The notes under the pieces: model-generated | What the model was told of the DNA's origin: nothing | Databases searched by the model: none | What the model saw: the letters and a program-made list of their open reading frames with translations, nothing else | Shown: positions 36,028 through 43,514 of the stretch, piece after piece | Layout of the letters: every line of letters begins with the position of its first letter | Position numbering within the stretch: position 1 is the first letter of the stretch | Translations under genes and position numbers: made by a program | NCBI RefSeq assembly: GCF_900111575.1 | Contig: NZ_FOIF01000009.1 | Coordinates: forward strand, 1 to 54,947 | Origin: Anaerobranca gottschalkii DSM 13577 | GTDB lineage: Bacteria > Bacillota > Proteinivoracia > Proteinivoracales > Proteinivoracaceae | Reading direction: 5' to 3' | DNA: 54,947 nt

Positions 36028-36387
36028 TTACACCCGCTTGTCCATTAAAATTCCTACCATTTCTGTAATTTTACCTACTAGATCAAGAATTTCTTCTGGG
36101 GGTATTTCCCTGATCACTTCTTCCGTTTCCCTATTAATTACTTTGACCATAGTTCTATTGGTAGTTTCATGGATTTCAAACTGAAGCTTTTTGTCTATAA
36201 AGTTAACCGCTTCATTTAGCACATCTACTGCCCGTTCTAAGAATTCTGGAGTGAACTTTTCCTTATCTTTACCGTAACTTTTATTTAGATTTGGGTTTTG
36301 CATATCCTTTTGTCCTGTGGTCAAATTATCAGTTTTTATCTGCTCCACTGGTTTAGTTTTGGTTACTGAAAGGGTATCGATTTTCAA
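36028..36387 (-). CDS. flaG: FlaG-family flagellar protein
   Basis: A 119-residue FlaG: a variable N-terminus, then the conserved KLQFEIHETTNRTMVKVINR and EVIREIPPEEILDLVGKI. FlaG affects filament length in several bacteria; its mechanism is not known. It sits between csrA and fliD with short gaps. Confidence 0.93.
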   Translation of the reverse strand: MKIDTLSVTKTKPVEQIKTDNLTTGQKDMQNPNLNKSYGKDKEKFTPEFLERAVDVLNEAVNFIDKKLQFEIHETTNRTMVKVINRETEEVIREIPPEEILDLVGKITEMVGILMDKRV

Positions 36388-36400
36388 CTTTCCTCTCCTC

Positions 36401-36631
36401 CTACTCCCTTTTGGTAATATAGCTGGCTAGTTTTTTAAGGTCCCCAGTAGGTTTAGCCCCCATTTTATTTAAGTTTTCCACATCTTGATAAAGTTCTTCC
36501 CGACAGATATTGACCCACTTCGGTGCTTCTATCCCCAATTTTACTAAATCACCCTTAACTTCTAAGACAGTAACTTTAATATCCTTACCGATGACTATCC
36601 CTTCATCTTTTTTCCTAGTTAAAACTAACAT
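36401..36631 (-). CDS. csrA: Carbon storage regulator CsrA (RNA-binding)
   Basis: A 76-residue CsrA (MLVLTRKKDEGIVIGKDIKV, VKLGIEAPKWVNICREELYQ). CsrA dimers bind GGA motifs in mRNA and block translation. In B. subtilis its target is the flagellin leader and FliW is its antagonist. The RNA-contact residues at both ends (LTR, and RREELY-like CREELY) are kept. Two bases separate it from fliW, so both are made together. Confidence 0.97.
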   Translation of the reverse strand: MLVLTRKKDEGIVIGKDIKVTVLEVKGDLVKLGIEAPKWVNICREELYQDVENLNKMGAKPTGDLKKLASYITKRE

Positions 36632-36633
36632 CT

Positions 36634-37083
36634 TTATCTACCACCTTCTGCCCTTTTCTCTCCTGAGAATAATGGATATTTGATAGGCCAGTTTGTTTCT
36701 GTTAGTATAACCTGTTTTCCTTCCATAGTTTCACTATTTAAAATAATCGGTGCCATGAGGTTAGTGGTAGCCTTGTGAAAGTCATCGGGGACATTAACTA
36801 CTGTAAAAACTTCACCTTGCCCCTCTTCCTTTATCCCGATATCTTCCAATAACTCTCTATCTAACTGGACTTTATAATCGGTAAAAAGGTAGGGGCGGGT
36901 TAATAATAAACTTATATCTCCATCTTCTACTGACTGTAGCCAATAAAAGGCTTCATTGGTATCTGGCTCTTCTAAAAGAATGTACTTGGTTAGGTGTTCA
37001 AATCCCGGTATCCCTTGGGGAAAGGTAATGATCTTTTCTTCCTTAACTTCTAAGACTCCAAAACGGGCTGTTTTTAATTCCAT
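36634..37083 (-). CDS. fliW: Flagellar assembly factor FliW (CsrA antagonist)
   Basis: A 149-residue FliW (FGVLEVKEEKIITFPQGIPG, FYWLQSVEDGDISLLLTRPY, VNVPDDFHKATTNLMAPIIL). It binds flagellin or CsrA: free flagellin draws FliW off CsrA, which then stops more flagellin synthesis. It is adjacent to csrA and in the flagellar operon. Confidence 0.96.
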   Translation of the reverse strand: MELKTARFGVLEVKEEKIITFPQGIPGFEHLTKYILLEEPDTNEAFYWLQSVEDGDISLLLTRPYLFTDYKVQLDRELLEDIGIKEEGQGEVFTVVNVPDDFHKATTNLMAPIILNSETMEGKQVILTETNWPIKYPLFSGEKRAEGGR

Positions 37084-37099
37084 TTAATCACTCCCTTCC

Positions 37100-37987
37100 C
37101 TATCTTAGGTAGTCTACCAATGTCGGTTGAATTATCCTAGCTGTTACATTTAAACTAGCTTGATGTAAAGCTTCAATATCCTTTAGTTTCATTACAGCTT
37201 CGTACATATCCACATCTTCTACCTCTATTTGTAACCTTATAAGATTAAATTCCGCTGCTGCCATCCGCTCAGAAGTCAACTCCAATTGATTAAGCCTAGC
37301 TCCTAAAGCTGCCCGCTCCATTAGGAGATTTTCAAAGGCCTTTTTAACATCAGTATAACCTTCTTCTATAGCATTACGATCACCGCTATTCAAACCATCC
37401 CTTAAAGACATTAGACCTTGAAAAACAGGATTAAATATGTCTTCCCCTTTCATGCCGGTATCCATTGTTTGCCCTATTCCCATTTCAAAGGGTTTAGGAT
37501 CTTGATTTCCGTGGAAAATAATTTCAGTTATTAAACCACCATCCCTAACAGCCTCAAAGGGAGGCTCGGTATAAGTCCCTGCAAAAATATAGCGGTTAGC
37601 AAAGGTAGAATTAGAGTTTATTAACATATCTTCTAAAATACCATTGACTTCTTTAGCCATCATCTTCCTTTGACTTCCATCATAGGTATCGTTTAATGCC
37701 TGAACAGAAAGTTCCATAGCCCTGTGGATAGCATGACCGATTTTATCTAATAGCTCATCGGAATACTCTAAAATACTCCTGGCAGTATCGATATTTTTCC
37801 GATATTGTTTTATTTCATTAACCTCTGTCCTAACTCTTAAGCTCCTAACTACATCTCCAGGATCGTCGGAAGGTTTGTTGATCCTTTTTCCTGTAGCTAA
37901 TTGTTGACTAACATGGGCGAGCCTTTGGTTATTTCTAGATAGGTTGTTTAACATATTTTGCATTAACATTCTACTGGTTATCCGCAT
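37100..37987 (-). CDS. flgL: Flagellar hook-filament junction protein FlgL
   Basis: A 295-residue FlgL (HAP3) with flagellin-like ends (MRITSRMLMQNMLNNLSRNN, RINKPSDDPGDVVRSLRVR; near the end YEAVMKLKDIEALHQASLNV). With FlgK it joins hook and filament. It is 11 bp behind flgK. Confidence 0.95.
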   Translation of the reverse strand: MRITSRMLMQNMLNNLSRNNQRLAHVSQQLATGKRINKPSDDPGDVVRSLRVRTEVNEIKQYRKNIDTARSILEYSDELLDKIGHAIHRAMELSVQALNDTYDGSQRKMMAKEVNGILEDMLINSNSTFANRYIFAGTYTEPPFEAVRDGGLITEIIFHGNQDPKPFEMGIGQTMDTGMKGEDIFNPVFQGLMSLRDGLNSGDRNAIEEGYTDVKKAFENLLMERAALGARLNQLELTSERMAAAEFNLIRLQIEVEDVDMYEAVMKLKDIEALHQASLNVTARIIQPTLVDYLR

Positions 37988-37998
37988 TTAATCCCCTC

Positions 37999-39507
37999 CT
38001 ACCTTCCAACTATTCCTAATCTGTTGACAATTAAATCTATCATTTCATCAATGGTAGTTGTTAAACGTGCGGCGGCAGCATAGCTGTGCTGATACTGTAC
38101 CATTTTGGTCATTTCTTCATCTAAAGAAACTCCCCGGAAAACCTCTTGCCTTAATTCAAATTGTTGAGCTAATGCCCTTTGGTTTTCCGTCATTTGGATA
38201 GTTTCATTTGTTTCTATACCTAAATCGGCAATAACTGCTCTATAGTATTGGTCAAAGGTCACTTCTTTACCGGCATAAGATAAATTACCGCTATGTCTAA
38301 GTTCTGCCATCTTTACGGCATTAGAGCCATCACCTAAGTTAGCATCAGGATTTTCTGGGTCAAAATTCTCTCTAGCAGCTATTTTAGTTAAGTTTTTCAT
38401 TATCTCCGGGTTGACTTCTAACTTTTTAATTAACTGGATTTTTTCATCTATGCCTAATCCAGCAATATCTATTTCTTCTCCATCAAAGACAAAGAAAGCT
38501 ACACCATTTTCTCCACTTAAATCAAATCCTTCGTTATGCTGTTTATTTATAGCATCGACATAACCTAAGGCGTATTCTGCCAAATGACCTCGATATCTAT
38601 GTACTGCATCTTTGGCATCTAAAATTCCCTTCACTTTACCGTGGAGGATGTTGCCGAATACATCAACTTCATCGCCTTCTTCATCGGTTACTTTATCGCC
38701 ATTACTATTAACTAAAATAATTGCCCCATTTTCTTCTTTAAAGCGGGCTACTTCTGTACCTAATCCTACAAAATCAACTAGTGTTACTCCAGCGAAGGAT
38801 AGTTTTAAGTCTCCTCTACTGTTTTCCTCCATATCTACATTGATTAGTTCTGTTAATTTATCTAACATTAAATCCCGCTGGTCTAAAAGGTCGTTAGGGT
38901 AATCCCCCATAGCTGTAACCTTTACTATCCTTCTATTGATATCGGTAATTTGATTAAGTAAAGAATTAATCTCCGCCACTGCACCCTTTAGTAATTCATC
39001 ATAATCCCTATCTACCTGTTCTAGTTGGCGATCCATTGTTTTAAAGGCATCTACCATTGTTATCCCTGCCTGCCTTACCAAAGCCCTAGAGGATAGTTCT
39101 GTAGGTTCTATCGCTAATTGTTGGAGGGCAGACCAAAATTCATCTACTGCCCGGCGAACACTACCTTCCGACGGTTCATTGAATATCGCTTCAATTTGTT
39201 CCATCCCTAATTTTTTTTGGCTCCATTGGGCTAATAAGGAATTTTCTAATCTCCATTGGTTGGCGGTATATTTATCAAATTGCCGTTGGATTGCTACGAC
39301 ACTGACCCCTGTTCCTATTTGCCCAGCCTTCATCGGCCTGATATTGGAAGGGCTGGTATAAGGTCCTGTCGCCGAAGTTATCACTTCTTGACGGGAATAT
39401 CCTTTAGTATTGGCATTAGCTATATTGTGTCCAACAGTATTTAAAGCTACTTGTTGGGTCTGCAAAGCCCTACGGGCTAATTCTAATCCTGAAAATGTCG
39501 AACGCAT
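37999..39507 (-). CDS. flgK: Flagellar hook-associated protein FlgK
   Basis: A 502-residue FlgK (HAP1). It has the N-terminal rod/hook motif (FSGLELARRALQTQQVALNT, GHNIANANTKGYSRQ) and a C-terminal helix (MTKMVQYQHSYAAAARLTTT). It forms the first junction ring on the hook. Length and both ends are normal. Confidence 0.96.
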   Translation of the reverse strand: MRSTFSGLELARRALQTQQVALNTVGHNIANANTKGYSRQEVITSATGPYTSPSNIRPMKAGQIGTGVSVVAIQRQFDKYTANQWRLENSLLAQWSQKKLGMEQIEAIFNEPSEGSVRRAVDEFWSALQQLAIEPTELSSRALVRQAGITMVDAFKTMDRQLEQVDRDYDELLKGAVAEINSLLNQITDINRRIVKVTAMGDYPNDLLDQRDLMLDKLTELINVDMEENSRGDLKLSFAGVTLVDFVGLGTEVARFKEENGAIILVNSNGDKVTDEEGDEVDVFGNILHGKVKGILDAKDAVHRYRGHLAEYALGYVDAINKQHNEGFDLSGENGVAFFVFDGEEIDIAGLGIDEKIQLIKKLEVNPEIMKNLTKIAARENFDPENPDANLGDGSNAVKMAELRHSGNLSYAGKEVTFDQYYRAVIADLGIETNETIQMTENQRALAQQFELRQEVFRGVSLDEEMTKMVQYQHSYAAAARLTTTIDEMIDLIVNRLGIVGR

Positions 39508-39517
39508 ATTATCCCTC

Positions 39518-40009
39518 CTATGCTTTGATATCTAGGAAACTTCCACCTTTTCCTTTAGGTTTAGGTTCTTTGCTATATATTTTTTCATCTTCCCCTGCTA
39601 TGGTGTTGAGGGAAAGCTGGACCATTTTCAAAGACTGATCTAACAGCTTTTTATTTAAGCTATTGATGTCAGAAAGTTTTTCAATAACCTTTTTTAGTTC
39701 TAAAGTTATCCCCGCCAATACCTCTTCTTCCTCTTTTTTTAATACATTTCTTAAACTATCCCAATTAAGATCTTGATGTGGTAAATTTAAAGCTTCAGCT
39801 AAACTTTTTTGAATTTCTAACCGTTCTAATTCAAAGGCACCTAGTTTTTTAATTAGCTCTTCTTCCTGCTGAATAATAGAGTCTAGTTTTTCCATTTTTG
39901 CCAGGACTAAAGCTGCTTTTTTCTCTTCACTGTATTTTAATAGCTCTTTATATCCCTTTGTTTGCTCTTTGAGATTTTCCGCCATTTTTTTAATATATAT
40001 TTCCCGCAT
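39518..40009 (-). CDS. flgN: FlgN-family flagellar chaperone
   Basis: A 163-residue helical protein (KMAENLKEQTKGYKELLKYS, LNLPHQDLNWDSLRNVLK) in the FlgN position between flgM and flgK. FlgN carries FlgK and FlgL to the export gate. Family conservation is low; context is decisive. Confidence 0.85.
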   Translation of the reverse strand: MREIYIKKMAENLKEQTKGYKELLKYSEEKKAALVLAKMEKLDSIIQQEEELIKKLGAFELERLEIQKSLAEALNLPHQDLNWDSLRNVLKKEEEEVLAGITLELKKVIEKLSDINSLNKKLLDQSLKMVQLSLNTIAGEDEKIYSKEPKPKGKGGSFLDIKA

Positions 40010-40011
40010 AG

Positions 40012-40278
40012 CTACCTCCTACTTAACATTTTTACAGCGATTTGGGCAGGATCTATTGTGTATGTTCCTTCTTCAATTTTTTTCTTAATTCCTTCAACTT
40101 TATCCATCCGTACATCCGGTGTTTCTGCCAATGCCTTCTTAGCAATGGCAATTTCTTTCGCCCGTTGGGATATTTCAAATTTATCTTCTAATTTATGCTC
40201 CCTTTTAATGTCGATATTTTTTTCTTTATTGGTCAAGTTATAACTTTTGATTATTCCCGTTAAATTGTTAATTTTCAA
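40012..40278 (-). CDS. flgM: Anti-sigma factor FlgM
   Basis: An 88-residue FlgM. The C-terminal half (KFEISQRAKEIAIAKKALAE, RMDKVEGIKKKIEEGTYTID) is the SigD-binding region. FlgM holds the motility sigma factor inactive until it is exported through a finished hook. TTG 40278 is the start, behind GGAGGCGG. A SigD-type promoter upstream gives the usual feedback loop. Confidence 0.93.
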   Translation of the reverse strand: MKINNLTGIIKSYNLTNKEKNIDIKREHKLEDKFEISQRAKEIAIAKKALAETPDVRMDKVEGIKKKIEEGTYTIDPAQIAVKMLSRR

Positions 40279-40315
40279 AGGTACCGCCTCCTAAACAATT
40301 CAATTGTTAATATAT

Positions 40316-40342
40316 ATATCGGAAATTTTTCTTAAAGCTTAA
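40316..40342 (-). promoter_or_regulatory. SigD-type promoter of the flgM-fliD operon
   Basis: On the minus strand TTAA (40339-40342), 15 bases, TCCGATAT (40316-40323). Spacing equals the two other SigD-type sites; the -10 matches less perfectly. Confidence 0.65.
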
Positions 40343-40345
40343 ATA

Positions 40346-40369
40346 AAAAGAAGGGATACCCCTTCTTTT
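40346..40369 (-). terminator. Terminator between yvyF and flgM
   Basis: On the minus strand AAGAAGGG pairs with CCCTTCTT around GTAT and is followed by TTTATTT. It lies just after the yvyF stop and immediately before the flgM promoter, separating the two transcripts. Confidence 0.75.
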
Positions 40370-40385
40370 CCGTCAAAATATTCCT

Positions 40386-40802
40386 TTACCTATCCCTTTT
40401 AACTAACCGATCCCGCATAAAATGGAAACTGGCTTTTTTATCACTTTTAGGAAGGTTTAAGCCATCTTTTTTAGTGTTTAAACTAGAAAACTCTTTTTCT
40501 AATTTTTCCCCACATTCTTTACAAAAACGGCCACTAGGGATAGGGGAACCACAAAGTTCACAATCTAATAATAAAGCTTCTGAGACGTTAATCAACCTAT
40601 TTTCCCGCAAAAATTTCAAAATAGTTTCTACTGCTACCCCTGTCTCCTCGGAAACTGTTTGAACATCAGAATTAGGGTTATCATAGATGTAATCCCTAAC
40701 TATTTCATATTCCTTATCTTCTTGCTGGGCACAAGCAGGGCAGATATCCCTCCTAAGTCTTTGAAAAAGCTTTCCACATTTTGGGCAATTCCTTACATCC
40801 AT
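40386..40802 (-). CDS. yvyF: YvyF-type flagellar operon protein
   Basis: A 138-residue protein with two zinc-ribbon-like cysteine pairs (CPKCGKLFQRLRRDICPAC near the N-terminus, CELCGSPIPSGRFCKECG near 80-97) and a helix-turn-helix-like middle (VQTVSEETGVAVETILKFLR). This is the TIGR03826-type protein found before flgM in Bacilli and Clostridia. Its function is unknown; DNA or RNA binding is likely from the motifs. It lies 15 bp behind comFC. Confidence 0.9.
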   Translation of the reverse strand: MDVRNCPKCGKLFQRLRRDICPACAQQEDKEYEIVRDYIYDNPNSDVQTVSEETGVAVETILKFLRENRLINVSEALLLDCELCGSPIPSGRFCKECGEKLEKEFSSLNTKKDGLNLPKSDKKASFHFMRDRLVKRDR

Positions 40803-40817
40803 CTTTTTCCCTCCTCT

Positions 40818-41495
40818 TTAATTTGCTAAAACTAGGGCGATAATTTCACTACAACGGGTTTTCTCCAACTCTTTACTAGCATGTAACAGGGTGTTTCCTG
40901 TAGTTGATATATCGTCAATTAATAAAATCCTTTTTCCTTGTAACTTAAGTTTAGGGTTTAAGATAAATTCCCCTTCCCAATCTTGGCTCCGCTTTACCAG
41001 ATCTAAAGTGTGCTGTGGGGGACGCTTTCCCCTTTTAGTCAAGGTCTTTACTAAAGGTCTTTCCATCAACTTTGCCAATTCATTAGCTAAAAGGTAACTT
41101 TGATCAAAACCCCTAGCTTTCAAAACCTTTTTACTGGCAGGAATGTAAGTTACTATATCAAATTCTTCCGGCAAATAGTCTTTTTTAAGCCTATCTAACA
41201 TGGCTTTTGTAAAACCTTTTTTTAAATACTGATGGTTATTAAATTTAAATCTATGGATCAGTTCTTTCCAATTCCCTTCATAAAGGGCTACTGCCATTAT
41301 TTTTAAACTTTTATTGCAATAGGGTCCATGATAAAACCCTCCACAATTTTTACAGGTGTTATAATCTTTGTAGTAGGTTATATCTTTTTCACAATCTAGA
41401 CAAATTGGAAGGGTGTTTTTTACTCTCTTTCCACAGGAAATACATTTAACTATATCAGGAAAGATGAAAGTTGAAATGGCATATAAGATTTCCAT
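40818..41495 (-). CDS. comFC: ComF family protein (ComFC)
   Basis: A 225-residue ComFC: an N-terminal zinc finger with CISCGKRVKNTLPICLDC and CKNCGGFYHGPYC, and a C-terminal phosphoribosyltransferase domain with the PRPP loop ILLIDDISTTGNTLL. It takes part in natural transformation in Bacillus, probably in recombination of incoming DNA. comFA is not in the window. Confidence 0.93.
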   Translation of the reverse strand: MEILYAISTFIFPDIVKCISCGKRVKNTLPICLDCEKDITYYKDYNTCKNCGGFYHGPYCNKSLKIMAVALYEGNWKELIHRFKFNNHQYLKKGFTKAMLDRLKKDYLPEEFDIVTYIPASKKVLKARGFDQSYLLANELAKLMERPLVKTLTKRGKRPPQHTLDLVKRSQDWEGEFILNPKLKLQGKRILLIDDISTTGNTLLHASKELEKTRCSEIIALVLAN

Positions 41496-41608
41496 TATCT
41501 ATCTTTACCCCTTCCTTTGCTAGCTTTATTAAAGGATTCGACATTTTCCCCTTGTTATCCTGCATTTAATTTAGTAAATAGGTCCTATTTTCCCTTAAAT
41601 ATATTGCA

Positions 41609-42499
41609 TCAATCTCCCAACAGCTCTGCTACTGTTACGAAGGTGTACCCTTCCTCTGTCAGCCACTCTAAAATTTCAGGCAATGCCTTTAAAGTCAATT
41701 CCTTCCCTTCATGGAAAAGAATAATACTTCCTGCCTTTGTTTTTTCCTTAACCCTCCTGACTATTTCTTCAGAGCTTGTCGCCATCCAATCCCTTGTATC
41801 TACATCCCAAAGGATTATCCGATACTCTAATTTATAGGCTAATTCTAAGGTTTGCCGATTATAATCGCCGTAGGGAGGCCTAAAATAGCGATAAGTCATA
41901 TAATCACCTAATATCCTTTCAGTTTTAGTTATTTCCTGTTCCCCCCTATCCCTACTTAATTTAGTAAAATAAGGGTGAGAATAGGAGTGATTAGCTATTT
42001 GGTGCCCCCTATCATAAATTTTCTTGACTAAATCCTCCCTTCCCTGTGCCCTTTGACCAATAAGGAAAAAAGTAGCTTTAACATCATATTGATCTAAAAT
42101 CTCTAAAAGGGGAGATAATGTTGTAGCATTGGGACCATCATCAAAGGTTATTGCCACCCTTTTTTCCCTATTACTACCGGCATATATCACAGGTACTATA
42201 GGAGTTGGTGGTTTAGGAGGTCGTGGCGGAAGAGGTGGTGGCGGAAGGGGTGGTGGAGGTGGTTGTGGTATATAGATGGGAGGGGGGGCTATAGAAACAC
42301 CTTCAATAGTATCTAAAGTTATAACTCCAACTACCCAATCTTCCCCTATCTTATATAGTATCTCTTGAACTGTTTCTCCTGGGGGTTCTATTGGAATTGG
42401 AGGGAGTGGCTTTTCTTCCATCGATCCTAACAAAATACCTATCATTAAAATATTCAAGAGGATAAATACCCGGTTAATGACAGAATAATCTTTGTCCAA
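41609..42499 (-). CDS. Membrane-anchored polysaccharide deacetylase (NodB family)
   Basis: About 296 residues: an N-terminal anchor (about 8-27), a proline-rich stalk (about 70-95, PPPPLPPPPLPPRPPKPP) and a NodB deacetylase domain. The zinc site residues are seen in AITFDDGPN and ANHSYSH, and RYFRPPYGDYN and DTRDW follow as usual. It removes acetyl groups from wall peptidoglycan or another polysaccharide. TTG at 42499 is preferred because AAAGGGGGA lies six bases upstream; an ATG at 42535 would place that site inside the gene. Confidence 0.9.
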   Translation of the reverse strand: MDKDYSVINRVFILLNILMIGILLGSMEEKPLPPIPIEPPGETVQEILYKIGEDWVVGVITLDTIEGVSIAPPPIYIPQPPPPPLPPPPLPPRPPKPPTPIVPVIYAGSNREKRVAITFDDGPNATTLSPLLEILDQYDVKATFFLIGQRAQGREDLVKKIYDRGHQIANHSYSHPYFTKLSRDRGEQEITKTERILGDYMTYRYFRPPYGDYNRQTLELAYKLEYRIILWDVDTRDWMATSSEEIVRRVKEKTKAGSIILFHEGKELTLKALPEILEWLTEEGYTFVTVAELLGD

Positions 42500-42584
42500 A
42501 AAAATTCCCCCTTTACCTTTCATACTATTCAACATATGAAAAGTTAAGGGGTTTAGAACCTAAAAATCGACAATTTATCTAATT

Positions 42585-42728
42585 TTATTTAATCGATGCT
42601 ATAGTTTCTGCTAAACGGTAAATACTGTTGGTTAGCTGTTCTAATCGGCTTTCTACCCGGACCAGTAAATATACCGTCACTGCAATAGGAAAGCCGAAAT
42701 TAGCCACAGCATTTAGTATATTTTCCAC
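42585..42728 (-). CDS. YvrJ-family small membrane protein
   Basis: A 47-residue protein with one membrane helix (NAVANFGFPIAVTVYLLVRV) and a short charged tail (ESRLEQLTNSIYRLAETI), the YvrJ pattern. GTG 42728 follows AAAGGAGGTG; the longer open frame upstream has no ribosome site. Function is unknown. It lies near DUF2922 and DUF1659 genes, a frequent trio in Firmicutes. Confidence 0.85.
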   Translation of the reverse strand: MENILNAVANFGFPIAVTVYLLVRVESRLEQLTNSIYRLAETIASIK

Positions 42729-42789
42729 AATCCCACCTCCTTTCACTTCATAAATAGACTTATCTATTTTTCGAAAAGGAAGAAGGGGA

Positions 42790-42931
42790 GAAACCTTCTT
42801 CCAAACTGAAGACAAACTATAGACAATACTACCATCAGCTGTGGTAATTAAACAAAGATACGATTAAGTTGAGGAGATAGATTTAAGAGCTGATTAGATA
42901 AAAGGAAGAAGGGGGAAAATCCCTTCTTCCT
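42790..42931. repeat. Palindromic non-coding element, half copy B
   Basis: One arm of the element found at 15.5 and 54.6 kb, in inverse orientation: the CTGAAGACAAACTATAGACAA end, then GCTGTGGTAATTAAACA, then GATAGATTTAAGAGCTGATT and the GGAAGAAGG centre. It is flanked on both sides by GGAAGAAGG/CCTTCTTCC hairpins (42778-42803 and 42903-42931). It lies between the YvrJ and DUF2922 genes, where the right hairpin can serve as terminator. Confidence 0.85.
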
Positions 42932-43144
42932 TTAAAAAATTTCTGTAACTTCTCTAGCCACTAAGCGGGCTGTTACCTTTTCCACTAAACTTCCGCCCGT
43001 TGAAGTAAAGACATCTTTAGCTATAATAGTATCCATAACACTCTGGACTTCACCACTATCTATTGGCTCTATTGGATCATTAAGGGATAAAGTTACTGTC
43101 CTTCCTTCTTGATTTCTAAAAACTAATTGTAAAGTTTTGCTCAT
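42932..43144 (-). CDS. DUF2922 family small protein
   Basis: A 70-residue protein (LQLVFRNQEGRTVTLSLNDP, then SVMDTIIAKDVFTSTGGSLV), matching DUF2922. Function unknown. It is 38 bp behind the DUF1659 gene with a good GGAGGGG site, and both are probably on one transcript. Confidence 0.88.
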   Translation of the reverse strand: MSKTLQLVFRNQEGRTVTLSLNDPIEPIDSGEVQSVMDTIIAKDVFTSTGGSLVEKVTARLVAREVTEIF

Positions 43145-43182
43145 CTAACTCCCCTCCTTTTCTAAATAATAGATTTAACAAA

Positions 43183-43398
43183 CTAAACCAACTTACTTTG
43201 ATCTATCCTCATCACATCTAAAAGAGGATAAATCTGTAATGAAGCTAAAGCTTCTGCCACTTCTTTTAGGGCTTCATTACTGGCATCTGTTTTAACTCTG
43301 TTAAAGGTACGGTTAATTTTAATACTGTTGCCTTCATCATCTACATCCCTTTCTAAAACCAGTATCAACCTAGAGTTTTCAATAATAGCCTGTGCCAT
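43183..43398 (-). CDS. DUF1659 family small protein
   Basis: A 71-residue protein (LERDVDDEGNSIKINRTFNR, then DASNEALKEVAEALASLQIY), matching DUF1659. Function unknown. ATG 43398 follows GGAGGTGATAGGT; a GTG nine bases upstream overlaps that site. It is first of the DUF1659-DUF2922-YvrJ series. Confidence 0.88.
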   Translation of the reverse strand: MAQAIIENSRLILVLERDVDDEGNSIKINRTFNRVKTDASNEALKEVAEALASLQIYPLLDVMRIDQSKLV

Positions 43399-43460
43399 AC
43401 CTATCACCTCCTTTTCACACTACATAATGCATAGGGATAAGAAAATTACCACAGGAAAAA

Positions 43461-43510
43461 TAAAAAAAACAAGATTTTATCCCCCGTTTAGGATAAATCT
43501 TGTTTTTTTA
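43461..43510. terminator. Strong terminator after the GGDEF gene
   Basis: AAAAAACAAGATT and AATCTTGTTTTTT pair across a GC-containing loop, with T runs on either strand. It lies just after the GGDEF stop and can act in both directions. Confidence 0.85.
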
Positions 43511-43514
43511 TGTA

